Source: Pseudomonas sp. R4-35-07 (lineage in GTDB: Bacteria > Pseudomonadota > Gammaproteobacteria > Pseudomonadales > Pseudomonadaceae). From it: a stretch of 64,000 nucleotides of DNA. Below the pieces are notes generated by a model, which was not told the origin of the DNA, did not search any database, and was given only the letters and a program-made list of their open reading frames with translations. The DNA is taken from the NCBI RefSeq assembly GCF_003852235.1, contig NZ_CP027732.1, forward strand, positions 4,526,001-4,590,000, given 5' to 3'. The position numbers and the translations under genes were made by a program. Below, one piece after another: positions 26,420 to 35,579 of this stretch. Every line of letters begins with the position of its first letter. Position 1 is the first letter of the stretch.

Positions 26420-29257
26420 ATGACGATCAACTTGAGCACCGCCAACGAATTCATCGCCCGTCACATCGGCCCGCGCCAGGAAGATGAGCAGCAGATGCTC
26501 GCGAGCCTGGGCTTCGATTCCCTGGAAGCCCTGAGCGCCAGCGTGATCCCGGAAAGCATCAAGGGCACCAGCGTGCTCGGCCTGGAAGACGGCCTGAGCG
26601 AAGCCGAGGCCCTGGCCAAGATCAAGGCCATCGCCAACCAGAACCAACTGTTCAAAACCTACATCGGCCAGGGCTACTACAACTGCCATACGCCGTCGCC
26701 GATCCTGCGCAACCTGCTGGAAAACCCGGCCTGGTACACCGCCTACACACCGTACCAGCCAGAGATTTCCCAAGGCCGCCTGGAAGCGCTGCTGAATTTC
26801 CAGACCCTGATCAGCGACCTCACCGGCCTGCAGATCGCCAACGCCTCCCTGCTCGACGAAGCCACCGCCGCCGCCGAAGCCATGACCTTCTGCAAGCGCC
26901 TGAGCAAGAACAAGGGCAGCAACGCCTTCTTCGCCTCGATCCATAGCCACCCGCAAACCCTCGACGTACTGCGCACCCGTGCCGAGCCATTGGGCATCGA
27001 CGTGGTAGTGGGCGATGAGCGCGAACTGAGCGACGTCAGCCCGTTCTTCGGCGCCCTGCTGCAGTACCCGGCCAGCAACGGCGATGTGTTCGATTATCGC
27101 GAGCTGACCGAACGCTTTCACGCGGCCAACGCCCTGGTCGCGGTGGCCGCCGACCTGCTGGCCCTGACCCTGCTGACCCCGCCGGGCGAGTTCGGCGCCG
27201 ACGTGGCCATCGGCAGCGCGCAACGCTTCGGCGTGCCATTGGGCTTTGGCGGCCCGCATGCGGCGTACTTCTCCACCAAGGACGCGTTCAAGCGCGACAT
27301 GCCGGGCCGTCTGGTCGGTGTCTCGGTAGACCGCTTCGGCAAGCCGGCCCTGCGCCTGGCCATGCAGACCCGCGAGCAACACATCCGTCGCGAGAAAGCC
27401 ACCAGCAACATCTGCACCGCCCAAGTGCTGCTGGCCAACATCGCCAGCATGTACGCCGTGTACCACGGCCCCAAGGGCCTGACCCAGATCGCCCAGCGCA
27501 TTCACCAGCTGACCGCGATCCTGGCCAAGGGCCTGACCGCCCTGGGCTTGAAGGTCGAGCAGCAACACTTCTTCGACACGCTCACCCTCAACACCGGCGC
27601 CAACACTGCCGTCCTGCACGACAAGGCCCGTGCCCAGCGCATCAACCTGCGCGTGGTGGATACCGAGCGTGTCGGCCTGTCGGTCGACGAAACCACGACC
27701 CAGGCGGATATCCAAGCCTTGTGGGCGATCTTCGCCGATGGCAAGGCGCTGCCTGCCTTCGCCGCCACTGAAAGCACCTTGCCAAGCGCCTTGCTGCGCC
27801 AGTCGCCGATCCTCAGCCACCCGGTGTTCAACCGCTACCATTCGGAAACCGAGCTGATGCGCTACCTGCGCAAGCTGGCCGACAAGGACCTGGCGCTGGA
27901 CCGCACCATGATCCCACTGGGCTCGTGCACCATGAAGCTCAACGCCGCCAGCGAAATGATCCCGGTGACCTGGGCCGAATTCGGCGCCCTGCACCCGTTC
28001 GCCCCGGCCGAACAAAGCGCCGGCTACCTGCAACTGACCTCGGACCTGGAAGCCATGCTCTGCGCGGCCACCGGCTACGACGCGATTTCCCTGCAGCCGA
28101 ACGCCGGCTCCCAGGGTGAATACGCCGGCCTGCTGGCCATCCGCGCCTATCACCAGAGCCGTGGCGAAGCGCGTCGCGACATCTGCCTGATCCCCTCGTC
28201 GGCCCACGGCACCAACCCGGCGACCGCCAACATGGCCGGCATGCGCGTCGTAGTCACCGCCTGCGACGCACGGGGCAACGTGGACATCGACGACCTGCGC
28301 GCCAAGGCCATCGAACACCGCGAGCACCTCGCCGCGCTAATGATCACCTACCCGTCCACCCACGGCGTGTTCGAGGAAGGCATCCGTGACATCTGCGCGA
28401 TCATCCACGACAACGGCGGCCAGGTGTATATCGACGGCGCCAACATGAACGCGATGGTCGGCCTCTGCGCGCCGGGCAAGTTCGGCGGCGATGTGTCCCA
28501 CCTGAACCTGCACAAAACCTTCTGCATCCCCCACGGCGGTGGCGGCCCGGGCGTTGGCCCGATTGGCGTCAAGTCGCATCTCACGCCGTTCCTGCCTGGC
28601 CACGCGGCCATGGAACGCAAGGAAGGCGCCGTGTGCGCAGCGCCTTTCGGCAGTGCAAGCATCCTGCCGATCACCTGGATGTACATCAGCATGATGGGCG
28701 GTGCCGGCCTCAAGCGCGCCTCGCAGTTGGCGATCCTGAATGCCAACTACATTTCCCGTCGCCTGGAAGAGCACTATCCCGTGCTGTACACCGGCAGCAA
28801 TGGCCTGGTGGCGCATGAATGCATCCTCGACCTGCGCCCATTGAAAGACAGCAGCGGCATCAGCGTGGATGACGTGGCCAAGCGCCTGATCGACTTCGGC
28901 TTCCATGCGCCGACCATGTCGTTCCCGGTGGCCGGCACCTTGATGATCGAGCCGACCGAAAGTGAATCCAAGGAAGAACTGGACCGCTTCTGCGATGCCA
29001 TGATCGCCATTCGCGAAGAAATCCGCGCAGTGGAAAACGGCACCCTGGACAAGGACGACAACCCGCTCAAGAACGCTCCGCACACTGCGGCGGAACTGGT
29101 GGGCGAGTGGAGCCACCCGTACAGCCGCGAGCAGGCGGTGTACCCGGTTGCGTCGCTGATCGAAGGCAAATACTGGCCGCCGGTGGGCCGGGTCGACAAT
29201 GTGTTTGGCGATCGCAACCTCGTTTGCGCATGTCCATCGATTGAAAGCTACGCGTAA
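26420..29257 (+). CDS. gcvP: glycine dehydrogenase (decarboxylating), P protein
   Basis: 945 residues, the full single-chain length (PLP-dependent dimer-in-one). The PLP lysine lies in [18 protein letters not shown] in the C-terminal half, after the block [19 protein letters not shown]. It decarboxylates glycine and passes the aminomethyl group to GcvH. The gene ends before a REP doublet that separates it from sdaA. Confidence 0.97.
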   Translation: MTINLSTANEFIARHIGPRQEDEQQMLASLGFDSLEALSASVIPESIKGTSVLGLEDGLSEAEALAKIKAIANQNQLFKTYIGQGYYNCHTPSPILRNLLENPAWYTAYTPYQPEISQGRLEALLNFQTLISDLTGLQIANASLLDEATAAAEAMTFCKRLSKNKGSNAFFASIHSHPQTLDVLRTRAEPLGIDVVVGDERELSDVSPFFGALLQYPASNGDVFDYRELTERFHAANALVAVAADLLALTLLTPPGEFGADVAIGSAQRFGVPLGFGGPHAAYFSTKDAFKRDMPGRLVGVSVDRFGKPALRLAMQTREQHIRREKATSNICTAQVLLANIASMYAVYHGPKGLTQIAQRIHQLTAILAKGLTALGLKVEQQHFFDTLTLNTGANTAVLHDKARAQRINLRVVDTERVGLSVDETTTQADIQALWAIFADGKALPAFAATESTLPSALLRQSPILSHPVFNRYHSETELMRYLRKLADKDLALDRTMIPLGSCTMKLNAASEMIPVTWAEFGALHPFAPAEQSAGYLQLTSDLEAMLCAATGYDAISLQPNAGSQGEYAGLLAIRAYHQSRGEARRDICLIPSSAHGTNPATANMAGMRVVVTACDARGNVDIDDLRAKAIEHREHLAALMITYPSTHGVFEEGIRDICAIIHDNGGQVYIDGANMNAMVGLCAPGKFGGDVSHLNLHKTFCIPHGGGGPGVGPIGVKSHLTPFLPGHAAMERKEGAVCAAPFGSASILPITWMYISMMGGAGLKRASQLAILNANYISRRLEEHYPVLYTGSNGLVAHECILDLRPLKDSSGISVDDVAKRLIDFGFHAPTMSFPVAGTLMIEPTESESKEELDRFCDAMIAIREEIRAVENGTLDKDDNPLKNAPHTAAELVGEWSHPYSREQAVYPVASLIEGKYWPPVGRVDNVFGDRNLVCACPSIESYA

Positions 29258-29282
29258 CTTCGGGGGTGTACTCGCTTAAAAG

Positions 29283-29370
29283 GTGGGAGGGGGCTTGCTC
29301 CCGATGACGGAGTGTCAGTCAACAGATAGGTTGAATGTACAACCGCCATCGGGAGCAAGCCCCCTCCCAC
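29283..29370. repeat. REP doublet (REPIN), GTGGGAGGGGGCTTGC family
   Basis: Facing copies lie between gcvP and sdaA, inside what is otherwise an operon. The stems could set different transcript stability on either side. P. aeruginosa has glyA2 at this position; no glyA is present here. Confidence 0.9.
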
Positions 29371-29417
29371 ACTGACCGAGTACACCCGATACATAATAAG
29401 AAACCGGAGAACAACTC

Positions 29418-30794
29418 ATGTCTTTAAGCGTGTTCGACCTGTTCAAGATTGGCATCGGCCCTTCCAGTTCCCACACCGTCGGCCCGATGCGCGCCGCCGC
29501 TCGTTTCGTCGAAGGGCTCAAGCGTGACAACCTGCTCAGCGCCACCCACAGCATCAAGGTAGAACTCTATGGCTCGCTCGGCGCCACTGGCAAAGGCCAC
29601 GGCAGCGACAAAGCCGTGTTGCTCGGCCTGGAAGGCGAACACCCGGACACCGTGAATACCGAAACCGTGGCCGCACGCCTGGCGCAGATGCGCGGTGACG
29701 GGCGCCTCAACCTGCTCGGCGAACACAGCATTGCATTCAACGAGAAAGCCCACCTGGCGATGATTCGCAAACCCCTCGCCTACCATCCCAACGGCATGAT
29801 TTTTCGCGCCTTCGATGCCGCCGGCATCCAGGTGCGCAGCCGCGAGTATTACTCGGTCGGCGGTGGTTTCGTGGTGGATGAAGACGCGGCCGGCGCCGAC
29901 CGGATTGTCGAGGACGCCACCCCACTGACCTTTGCGTTCAAGCACGCCAAGGACTTGCTCGGCCATTGCGCCACCTACGGGCTGTCCATCAGCCAGGTGA
30001 TGCTGACCAACGAAAGCGCCTGGCGTCCGGAAGCGCAAACCCGTGCCGGCCTGTTGAAGATCTGGCAGGTCATGCAGGATTGCGTGGACGCCGGCTGTCG
30101 CAATGAAGGCATCCTGCCCGGTGGGCTGAAGGTCAAGCGCCGAGCCGCCGCGCTGCACCGGCAATTGTGCAATAACCCCGAGTCGGCCCTGCGCGACCCG
30201 TTGTCGGTGCTCGACTGGGTCAACCTCTATGCGCTGGCGGTCAACGAAGAAAACGCCAACGGCGGGCGCGTCGTTACCGCGCCCACCAACGGTGCGGCCG
30301 GGATCATCCCCGCCGTGCTGCATTACTACATGCGCTTTATCCCCGGCGCGAACGAAGACGGCGTGGTGCGCTTTCTGCTCACCGCCGCCGCTATCGGCAT
30401 TCTGTACAAGGAAAACGCCTCGATCTCCGGCGCCGAAGTCGGTTGCCAGGGCGAGGTCGGCGTGGCCTGTTCCATGGCCGCCGGCGCACTCTGCGAAGTG
30501 CTGGGCGGCAGCGTGTCACAGGTGGAAAACGCCGCCGAGATCGGCATGGAACACAACCTCGGCCTGACCTGCGACCCGATTGGCGGGCTGGTTCAGGTGC
30601 CCTGCATCGAGCGCAATGCCATGGGCTCGGTCAAGGCGATCAACGCCGTGCGCATGGCCTTGCGCGGCGATGGGCAACACTTTGTGTCCCTCGACAAAGT
30701 GATCCGCACCATGCGCCAGACCGGCGCCGATATGAAGAGTAAATACAAGGAAACCGCCCGTGGCGGTTTGGCGGTCAACATTATCGAGTGCTGA
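29418..30794 (+). CDS. sdaA: L-serine ammonia-lyase (serine dehydratase), iron-sulfur type
   Basis: 458 residues, single-chain. The N-terminus [24 protein letters not shown] is the SdaA signature. The Cys-containing blocks [21 protein letters not shown] and LTCDPIGG and the Cys in [10 protein letters not shown] are the expected ligands of the catalytic [4Fe-4S] cluster. It turns serine into pyruvate and ammonia, draining the serine formed from glycine. It lies between gcvP and gcvT. Confidence 0.96.
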   Translation: MSLSVFDLFKIGIGPSSSHTVGPMRAAARFVEGLKRDNLLSATHSIKVELYGSLGATGKGHGSDKAVLLGLEGEHPDTVNTETVAARLAQMRGDGRLNLLGEHSIAFNEKAHLAMIRKPLAYHPNGMIFRAFDAAGIQVRSREYYSVGGGFVVDEDAAGADRIVEDATPLTFAFKHAKDLLGHCATYGLSISQVMLTNESAWRPEAQTRAGLLKIWQVMQDCVDAGCRNEGILPGGLKVKRRAAALHRQLCNNPESALRDPLSVLDWVNLYALAVNEENANGGRVVTAPTNGAAGIIPAVLHYYMRFIPGANEDGVVRFLLTAAAIGILYKENASISGAEVGCQGEVGVACSMAAGALCEVLGGSVSQVENAAEIGMEHNLGLTCDPIGGLVQVPCIERNAMGSVKAINAVRMALRGDGQHFVSLDKVIRTMRQTGADMKSKYKETARGGLAVNIIEC

Positions 30795-30831
30795 CGCCTG
30801 ACCGCGCCGGCACGTTTTTCAGGAGCTGAAC

Positions 30832-31956
30832 ATGTCCACCGAAACCCTGTTGAAAACCCCATTGCACGCCCTGCACATCGAGCTGGGCGCGCGCATGGTG
30901 CCCTTCGCCGGCTACGACATGCCGGTGCAGTACCCGTTGGGCGTAATGAAGGAACACTTGCACACCCGTGAACAGGCCGGGTTGTTCGATGTGTCGCACA
31001 TGGGCCAGATCCGCCTGACCGGCGCCAACGCCGCCAAGGCCCTGGAAACCCTGGTGCCGGTCGACATCATCGACCTGCCGGTGGGCATGCAGCGCTACGC
31101 GATGTTCACCAATGACCAGGGCGGCATTCTCGACGACCTGATGGTGGCAAACCTTGGCAACGACGAACTGTTCCTGGTGGTCAACGCTGCCTGCAAGGAT
31201 CAGGACCTGGCACACCTGCGCGCGCACATCGGCGACCAATGCAGCATCGAACCGTTGTTCGAAGAGCGCGCACTGCTGGCCCTGCAAGGCCCGGCGGCGG
31301 TGAAGGTGCTGGCGCGCCTGGCACCGCAAGTCACCAAGATGACATTCATGCAGTTCGCCTCCCTGCGGCTGCTGGGCGTGGACTGCTACGTCAGCCGTTC
31401 GGGCTACACCGGGGAAGACGGTTTTGAAATCTCCGTGCCGGCTGAAAACGCCGAAAGCCTGGCCCGCAGCCTGCTGGCCGAGGCCGAAGTACAGGCGATC
31501 GGCCTGGGCGCTCGTGACTCCCTGCGCCTGGAAGCGGGCTTGTGCCTGTACGGCCATGACATGAACACCGACACCACCCCGATTGAAGCCAGCCTGTTGT
31601 GGGCCGTCTCCAAGGCCCGCCGTGCCGATGGCGCGCGTGCCGGCGGCTTCCCGGGTGCAGACCGAATCTTCACCCAGCAGCAAACGGGCGTGACCCGCAA
31701 ACGCGTAGGCTTGTTGCCCCAGGAACGCATCCCGGTGCGTGAAGGGGCGCAAATCGTTGATGAACAGGGCACGGTGATCGGCAGCGTGTGCAGCGGAGGC
31801 TTTGGCCCAAGCTTGGGCGGCCCGCTGGCGATGGGGTACCTGGACAGCGCATTTGTCACACTGGATACCGAAGTCTCTGCGTTGGTGCGTGGGAAAAAGG
31901 TGCCATTGCGTGTAAGTAAAATGCCATTCGTGCCGCAGCGTTACTTCCGCGGCTGA
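30832..31956 (+). CDS. gcvT: glycine cleavage system T protein (aminomethyltransferase)
   Basis: 374 residues with the family blocks VPFAGYDMPVQYPLGV, LFDVSHMGQI and GYTGEDGFEI. It releases ammonia from the aminomethyl-H protein and makes methylenetetrahydrofolate. It follows sdaA by 37 bases. A hairpin terminator candidate lies at 32121. Confidence 0.96.
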   Translation: MSTETLLKTPLHALHIELGARMVPFAGYDMPVQYPLGVMKEHLHTREQAGLFDVSHMGQIRLTGANAAKALETLVPVDIIDLPVGMQRYAMFTNDQGGILDDLMVANLGNDELFLVVNAACKDQDLAHLRAHIGDQCSIEPLFEERALLALQGPAAVKVLARLAPQVTKMTFMQFASLRLLGVDCYVSRSGYTGEDGFEISVPAENAESLARSLLAEAEVQAIGLGARDSLRLEAGLCLYGHDMNTDTTPIEASLLWAVSKARRADGARAGGFPGADRIFTQQQTGVTRKRVGLLPQERIPVREGAQIVDEQGTVIGSVCSGGFGPSLGGPLAMGYLDSAFVTLDTEVSALVRGKKVPLRVSKMPFVPQRYFRG

Positions 31957-32349
31957 ATGTCTGTTTCAATAAGTAACGCGCTTGCGTGCCGCGCACTAAA
32001 CTGTAACGCAAGCGCCATATAACAGTGCACGCGTGATAGTAATTGTTAGGGTTTTTTCCCTATAACAAGTGATTGAATCTATCGAATAAGACAGCTGCGC
32101 AACTTCAACAAAACTGTCATCAGCCCGAGCAATCTCGGGCTGTTTGGCAGGGCTTGTTTTTTTCATATTAGTTGGCGTAGAGTTTCTCCACTGTGTTTGC
32201 ATGGGTCGCTTGGAACCTGGACCTGGGCAGTAGCTGAAGTAGTAGTGCTACAACCCGTTCGACGTCTCTTACTTTCCTGCAACCCAGCCCAGTACTCTTT
32301 CATGTGAAAGGGGCTGTCATTAATTTTTAGCGTCAAAGGAAAGAAGAAA
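31957..32349 (+). other. gap between gcvT and the cold shock gene
   Basis: No gene seen. It holds a 10-bp perfect inverted repeat, GCGCTTGCGT/ACGCAAGCGC (31978-31987 and 32006-32015), then a terminator hairpin near 32121. After that comes roughly 180 bases that are probably the long 5' leader of the cold shock mRNA. Confidence 0.5.
32121..32160 (+). terminator. intrinsic terminator of the gcv operon
   Basis: CAGCCCGAG-CAAT-CTCGGGCTG forms a 9-bp stem, with T-rich sequence shortly after (TTTGGCAGGGCTTGTTTTTTT). Confidence 0.6.
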
Positions 32350-32562
32350 ATGTCTGATCGTCAGAGCGGTACCGTCAAGTGGTTTAACGACGAAAAAGGG
32401 TTTGGTTTTATCACACCAGAAAGCGGTCCGGATCTGTTCGTGCATTTCCGCGCTATCCAGGGCAACGGCTTCAAGAGCCTGAAAGAAGGCCAGAAGGTCA
32501 CCTTCAAGGCCGTGCAAGGCCAGAAAGGCATGCAAGCTGACGAAGTACAAGCAGAAGGCTGA
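32350..32562 (+). CDS. CspA-family cold shock protein
   Basis: 70 residues, a single cold shock domain with RNP1 (KGFGFITPE) and RNP2 (DLFVHFRAI) motifs and the usual start [13 protein letters not shown]. It binds single-stranded RNA/DNA as an RNA chaperone. A clear terminator follows. The paralogue with a membrane anchor is at 62546. Confidence 0.95.
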   Translation: MSDRQSGTVKWFNDEKGFGFITPESGPDLFVHFRAIQGNGFKSLKEGQKVTFKAVQGQKGMQADEVQAEG

Positions 32563-32575
32563 TCCTTCCTGCGAC

Positions 32576-32608
32576 AAAAAGCCCCTGATATGACATCAGG
32601 GGCTTTTT
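32576..32608 (+). terminator. intrinsic terminator of the cold shock gene
   Basis: GCCCCTGAT-ATGAC-ATCAGGGGC is flanked by A and T runs, a strong bidirectional intrinsic terminator. Confidence 0.9.
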
Positions 32609-32655
32609 TATGGGCGTCATTGCGTAAACTGCAGTTTTCCCCAGAGAGCCCTGCC

Positions 32656-33144
32656 ATGCCCAAAGCCCTGTTGAGCCCCCAAGGCGAGTTTCCCGCAGTT
32701 GGCCTGGGCCGTCGCCTGGCAGCGATGTTCTATGATTTTCTTTTATGCACCGCGCTGCTGATCGTCACCGCGTTTATCTACAAGCTGGTATGGATCGCCT
32801 TCGTCGGCGAAGCGAAGATGCGCAGCCTTACCGAATCCGGCGCCCTGGACGGTGACCCGCTGCTATCGACCCTCCTGTTGTTTGTGTTGTTCGGTTTCTT
32901 CGCCAAATTCTGGACCCATTCGGGGCAGACCCTGGGCATGCAGGTGTGGGGCGTGCGCGTGCAGAACGCCGATGGCTCGCGCATCAGTCTGTGGCAGGCG
33001 CTGTTGCGCTTTGTGGTGTCGATCGCCTCGTGGCTGTGCGTAGGGCTGGGATTTATCTGGTCGCTATTCGATAAGCGCAAGCGCAGCTGGCATGACATCT
33101 ATTCGGACACGCGGCTGGTGCGGATTCCGAAGCAAAAGAAATAG
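32656..33144 (+). CDS. RDD-family membrane protein
   Basis: 162 residues. It starts with GRRLAAMFYDFLLCTALLI, where the Arg/Asp pattern gives the RDD family its name. Hydrophobic spans are at about 22-45, 76-96 and 115-135. The C-terminal block QTLGMQVWGVRVQNADGSRISLWQALLRFVV is conserved. The family has no settled function; transport or envelope roles are suggested for some members. The ATG behind the terminator was chosen. Confidence 0.85.
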   Translation: MPKALLSPQGEFPAVGLGRRLAAMFYDFLLCTALLIVTAFIYKLVWIAFVGEAKMRSLTESGALDGDPLLSTLLLFVLFGFFAKFWTHSGQTLGMQVWGVRVQNADGSRISLWQALLRFVVSIASWLCVGLGFIWSLFDKRKRSWHDIYSDTRLVRIPKQKK

Positions 33145-33167
33145 TCGCACAATAGTGGAGACCGAAA

Positions 33168-33193
33168 TGTGGGAGGGGGCTTGCTCCCGATAG
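33168..33193 (+). repeat. left half of a split REP doublet
   Basis: TGTGGGAGGGGGCTTGCTCC followed by CGATAG. The matching right arm is at 33740-33763; the two are separated by the inserted element at 33194-33691. Confidence 0.85.
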
Positions 33194-33691
33194 TCATAGG
33201 TATCTACACAACTTTGGCGCTGCCCTGAACCTGCGGCGGCCCAGGAGCCGAAGCCTCTCTAACTGATGCCCCGCGTTCAAAATGTGGGAGGGGGCTTGCC
33301 CCCGATGGCGGCCTGACAGCCGACCAGGATGCTGGATCAGGGCGAGTACATATCCGTTGCTGCGGTAACGGCGGCTTAGGGTTCCGTCCTGACGGCGGGT
33401 CACTTTGGAAAAGAGCCCCAAAGTAACCAAAGGGCTCTTGCCCCACCACTCGGCACCTCGCCCCGGCTCGGTGTGCCCGTAATCCGACATTGATTTGGGG
33501 GGCCGCCGCCACGCGCCATCCATGGCGCGGGGCGGCTAAACCGGCATCCCTGCCGGTTTACCCCCCAAATCACTGTCGAATTCCGGCCAGCGTGGTTTAA
33601 CGGGGCGCCTAGATCAAAAGCAAGATCAAGAGCGACTCGCTTCGCATCGTGGTTACCGTAGGCTGCTACAAAGTTGTGTAGATACCTATGC
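33194..33691. mobile_element. MITE-like element with 22-bp terminal inverted repeats inserted in a REP doublet
   Basis: The 22 bases at 33195-33216 are the exact reverse complement of 33669-33690 (ends CATAGGTATC...GATACCTATG). Directly outside, CCCGATAG occurs at 33186-33193 and again at 33692-33699, as expected for an 8-bp target duplication. The interior has no transposase. It carries several strong stems: one built on TTTGGGGGG (about 33496) with CCCCCCAAA (about 33560), and AAGAGCCC with GGGCTCTT near 33410-33440. It also contains a solo REP at 33283-33306. Similar structured segments are scattered in fluorescent pseudomonads and spawn spurious short gene calls. It is probably mobilised in trans. 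Confidence 0.75.
33283..33306 (+). repeat. solo REP inside the MITE-like element
   Basis: TGTGGGAGGGGGCTTGCC followed by CCCGAT. It is a single copy without its inverted partner close by. Confidence 0.8.
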
Positions 33692-33739
33692 CCCGATAGC
33701 AGTGGTTCAGTCAAAATATAGAGTGACTGTCACACCGCT

Positions 33740-33763
33740 ATCGGGAGCAAGCCCCCTCCCACA
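33740..33763 (-). repeat. right half of the split REP doublet
   Basis: ATCGGGAGCAAGCCCCCTCC followed by CACA, the inverted mate of 33168-33193. The inner CACCGCTAT arm is still present. Confidence 0.85.
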
Positions 33764-33785
33764 TTTTTACCAAGTCAGCCCGAGG

Positions 33786-34844
33786 TCAGGCGTTGCCGGC
33801 CAGTTTGAGGCGCGCTGCCTGGGTGAAGTCCAGCATGCGTTTGAGCGGGCGTACCGCCTGCGGGATCACTGACGGCTCGACGAATATCTCATTACTGCCC
33901 TCGCGCAGACATTGCAGCGTGCGTTCCAAGGTGTTCATCGCCATCCACGGACAGTGCGCGCAACTGCGGCACGCGGCGCCGTTACCGGCGGTAGGCGCTT
34001 CGACGAAGACCTTGTCCGGGCACAGCTGCTGCATCTTGTAGAAGATGCCACGGTCAGTGGCGACGATGAACGTCTTGTTCGGCAACCGTTGTGCCGCGGC
34101 AATCAGCTGGCTGGTGGAACCGACGGCGTCCGCCAATTCGATGACCGCTGTCGGCGACTCCGGGTGCACCAGGATCGCGGCATCCGGATACAGCGCCTTC
34201 ATGTCTTCCAGCTGCTTGGACTTGAACTCTTCGTGCACGATGCACGCACCGTCCCACAGCAGCATGTCGGCACCGGTCTGGCGCTGGATGTAGGTGCCCA
34301 GGTGTTTGTCCGGGCCCCAGATAATCGTCTCGCCGTTATCCATCAGGCTTTCGACGATCTCCAGCGCGCAACTGGAGGTCACCACCCAATCGGCGCGGGC
34401 TTTGACCGCCGCCGAGGTGTTGGCGTAGACCACCACCGTGCGCTCGGGGTGTTGATCGCAGAAGGCGGAAAACTCATCCACCGGACACCCAAGGTCCAGG
34501 GAGCAGGTGGCTTCCAGGGTCGGCATCAGGATACGTTTTTCAGGGGTGAGAATTTTCGCGGTTTCGCCCATGAAACGCACCCCCGCCACCAGCACGGTCT
34601 TGGCCGGGTGAGCAGCGCCGAAGCGCGCCATTTCCAGGGAGTCGGAAACGCAGCCACCGGTTTGTTCGGCCAAGGCCTGAATCACCGGGTCACAGTAGAA
34701 GTGGGCGACCAGCACCGCGTCCTGCGCTTTAAGCTCGGCGGCGATGGCGGCCCGCAGGCTCGCCTCTTCATCGGCGCTGAGGGCCTTGGGCTGCTTGGCG
34801 TCGAGGTGGGCTTGAACCAGTAGGCGTTCGGAAATGTGCGTCAT
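33786..34844 (-). CDS. nadA: quinolinate synthase A
   Basis: 352 residues. The three [4Fe-4S] ligand cysteines are expected among [23 protein letters not shown] and [13 protein letters not shown]; other blocks are [14 protein letters not shown] and [25 protein letters not shown]. It condenses iminoaspartate with dihydroxyacetone phosphate to quinolinate in NAD synthesis. It is transcribed alone on the minus strand and marks the left border of the accessory block. Confidence 0.96.
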   Translation of the reverse strand: MTHISERLLVQAHLDAKQPKALSADEEASLRAAIAAELKAQDAVLVAHFYCDPVIQALAEQTGGCVSDSLEMARFGAAHPAKTVLVAGVRFMGETAKILTPEKRILMPTLEATCSLDLGCPVDEFSAFCDQHPERTVVVYANTSAAVKARADWVVTSSCALEIVESLMDNGETIIWGPDKHLGTYIQRQTGADMLLWDGACIVHEEFKSKQLEDMKALYPDAAILVHPESPTAVIELADAVGSTSQLIAAAQRLPNKTFIVATDRGIFYKMQQLCPDKVFVEAPTAGNGAACRSCAHCPWMAMNTLERTLQCLREGSNEIFVEPSVIPQAVRPLKRMLDFTQAARLKLAGNA

Positions 34845-35049
34845 GTTCGCAAGACCTGCAGGCGCAGTAGCGCGAAAGTCGAGTGTACCACCGGCTCAGG
34901 AGCCCTTCGGGCGCCGCCGGACGAAGTGTGTAGTCATCAAGCACGGGTAAAGCTGAAGCTGCGCAAGGCTACAGAATATCGAATGGATTCAAAAGCCTAA
35001 TCTGGTCTTGCACGGGGCATTTTGCGGGGGGATGACGGCGGGATTGGTG

Positions 35050-35077
35050 CCCCGCGAATACACAGGTATTCGCGGGG
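35050..35077 (-). terminator. perfect hairpin downstream of the mgo-type cluster
   Basis: CCCCGCGAATAC-ACAG-GTATTCGCGGGG is a 12-bp perfect stem 13 bases beyond the SRPBCC gene stop. No T-run follows, so it may end the operon with Rho or protect its 3' end. Confidence 0.5.
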
Positions 35078-35089
35078 TGGTACAAGTGG

Positions 35090-35557
35090 TCAGGCAAACA
35101 GCTTTTGGACATTGCTCATCGCATCATCGGCGAACCCTTGCAGGAACGCCTCGAACGCCGGCACGTCCTCCGGGCCACCGGTGTAGGGCTCACCGATGAT
35201 GGTCCAGGTCGCCAGGCTTTGGTTCGCGCCTTGCGGCTCCACTTGCATGACGGCCCACAGGTTGCCGATGTTCAGTGAGGTGTAAATCAGCGACCAGGTC
35301 ATGGTCATGCCGTCGTTGTCATGACTGTTGAGTTGCTCGATCACCACGTTGCCGTCCTTGAACAGCTTCTTGCGTACCGAGCGCACGCCCTCCCCGGTCA
35401 TTTCAATGTGGGACAGCGCCGGAATGAATTTTGCGAAACCGGAAAAGTCACCGACGATATTCCACACGCTGCGCGCGTCGCCATTGACGCTGACGCTGGC
35501 GACCACAGGGTTGCCCACGGGGTTGCGCACCAGGGTATCGGGTTCAAAATGTTGCAT
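35090..35557 (-). CDS. mgoD: SRPBCC (polyketide cyclase/dehydrase-like) protein, MgoD/PvfD type
   Basis: 155 residues behind AAGGAGC. It has a START/SRPBCC helix-grip fold (VNGDARSVWNIVGDFSGFAKFIPALSHIEM at the N-terminus, then VIEQLNSHDNDGMTMTWSLIY). It is last in a five-gene minus-strand cluster and lies 22 bases after the NRPS gene. In mgo/pvf clusters the corresponding protein is needed for signal production, though its exact step is not settled. The name rests on gene order and fold, not on a search. Confidence 0.75.
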   Translation of the reverse strand: MQHFEPDTLVRNPVGNPVVASVSVNGDARSVWNIVGDFSGFAKFIPALSHIEMTGEGVRSVRKKLFKDGNVVIEQLNSHDNDGMTMTWSLIYTSLNIGNLWAVMQVEPQGANQSLATWTIIGEPYTGGPEDVPAFEAFLQGFADDAMSNVQKLFA

Positions 35558-35579
35558 GAGACAGCTCCTTGTTTGTGCT

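Larger units (their letters stand above)
33145..33785. other. repeat-rich gap between the RDD gene and nadA
   Basis: No protein-coding gene is credible here. The gap holds a REP doublet split by a 498-bp element with terminal inverted repeats, and a further single REP inside that element. Confidence 0.7.

Noticed and set aside
26387..28327. 646-residue minus-strand frame opposite gcvP
   Set aside because: Antisense of gcvP; Gly/Gln/His/Val-rich composition with no motifs.
33194..33523. Short frames (about 100 residues) inside the repeat-rich gap
   Set aside because: They lie in the structured repeat element; no ribosome site, and such frames are a known source of spurious calls.
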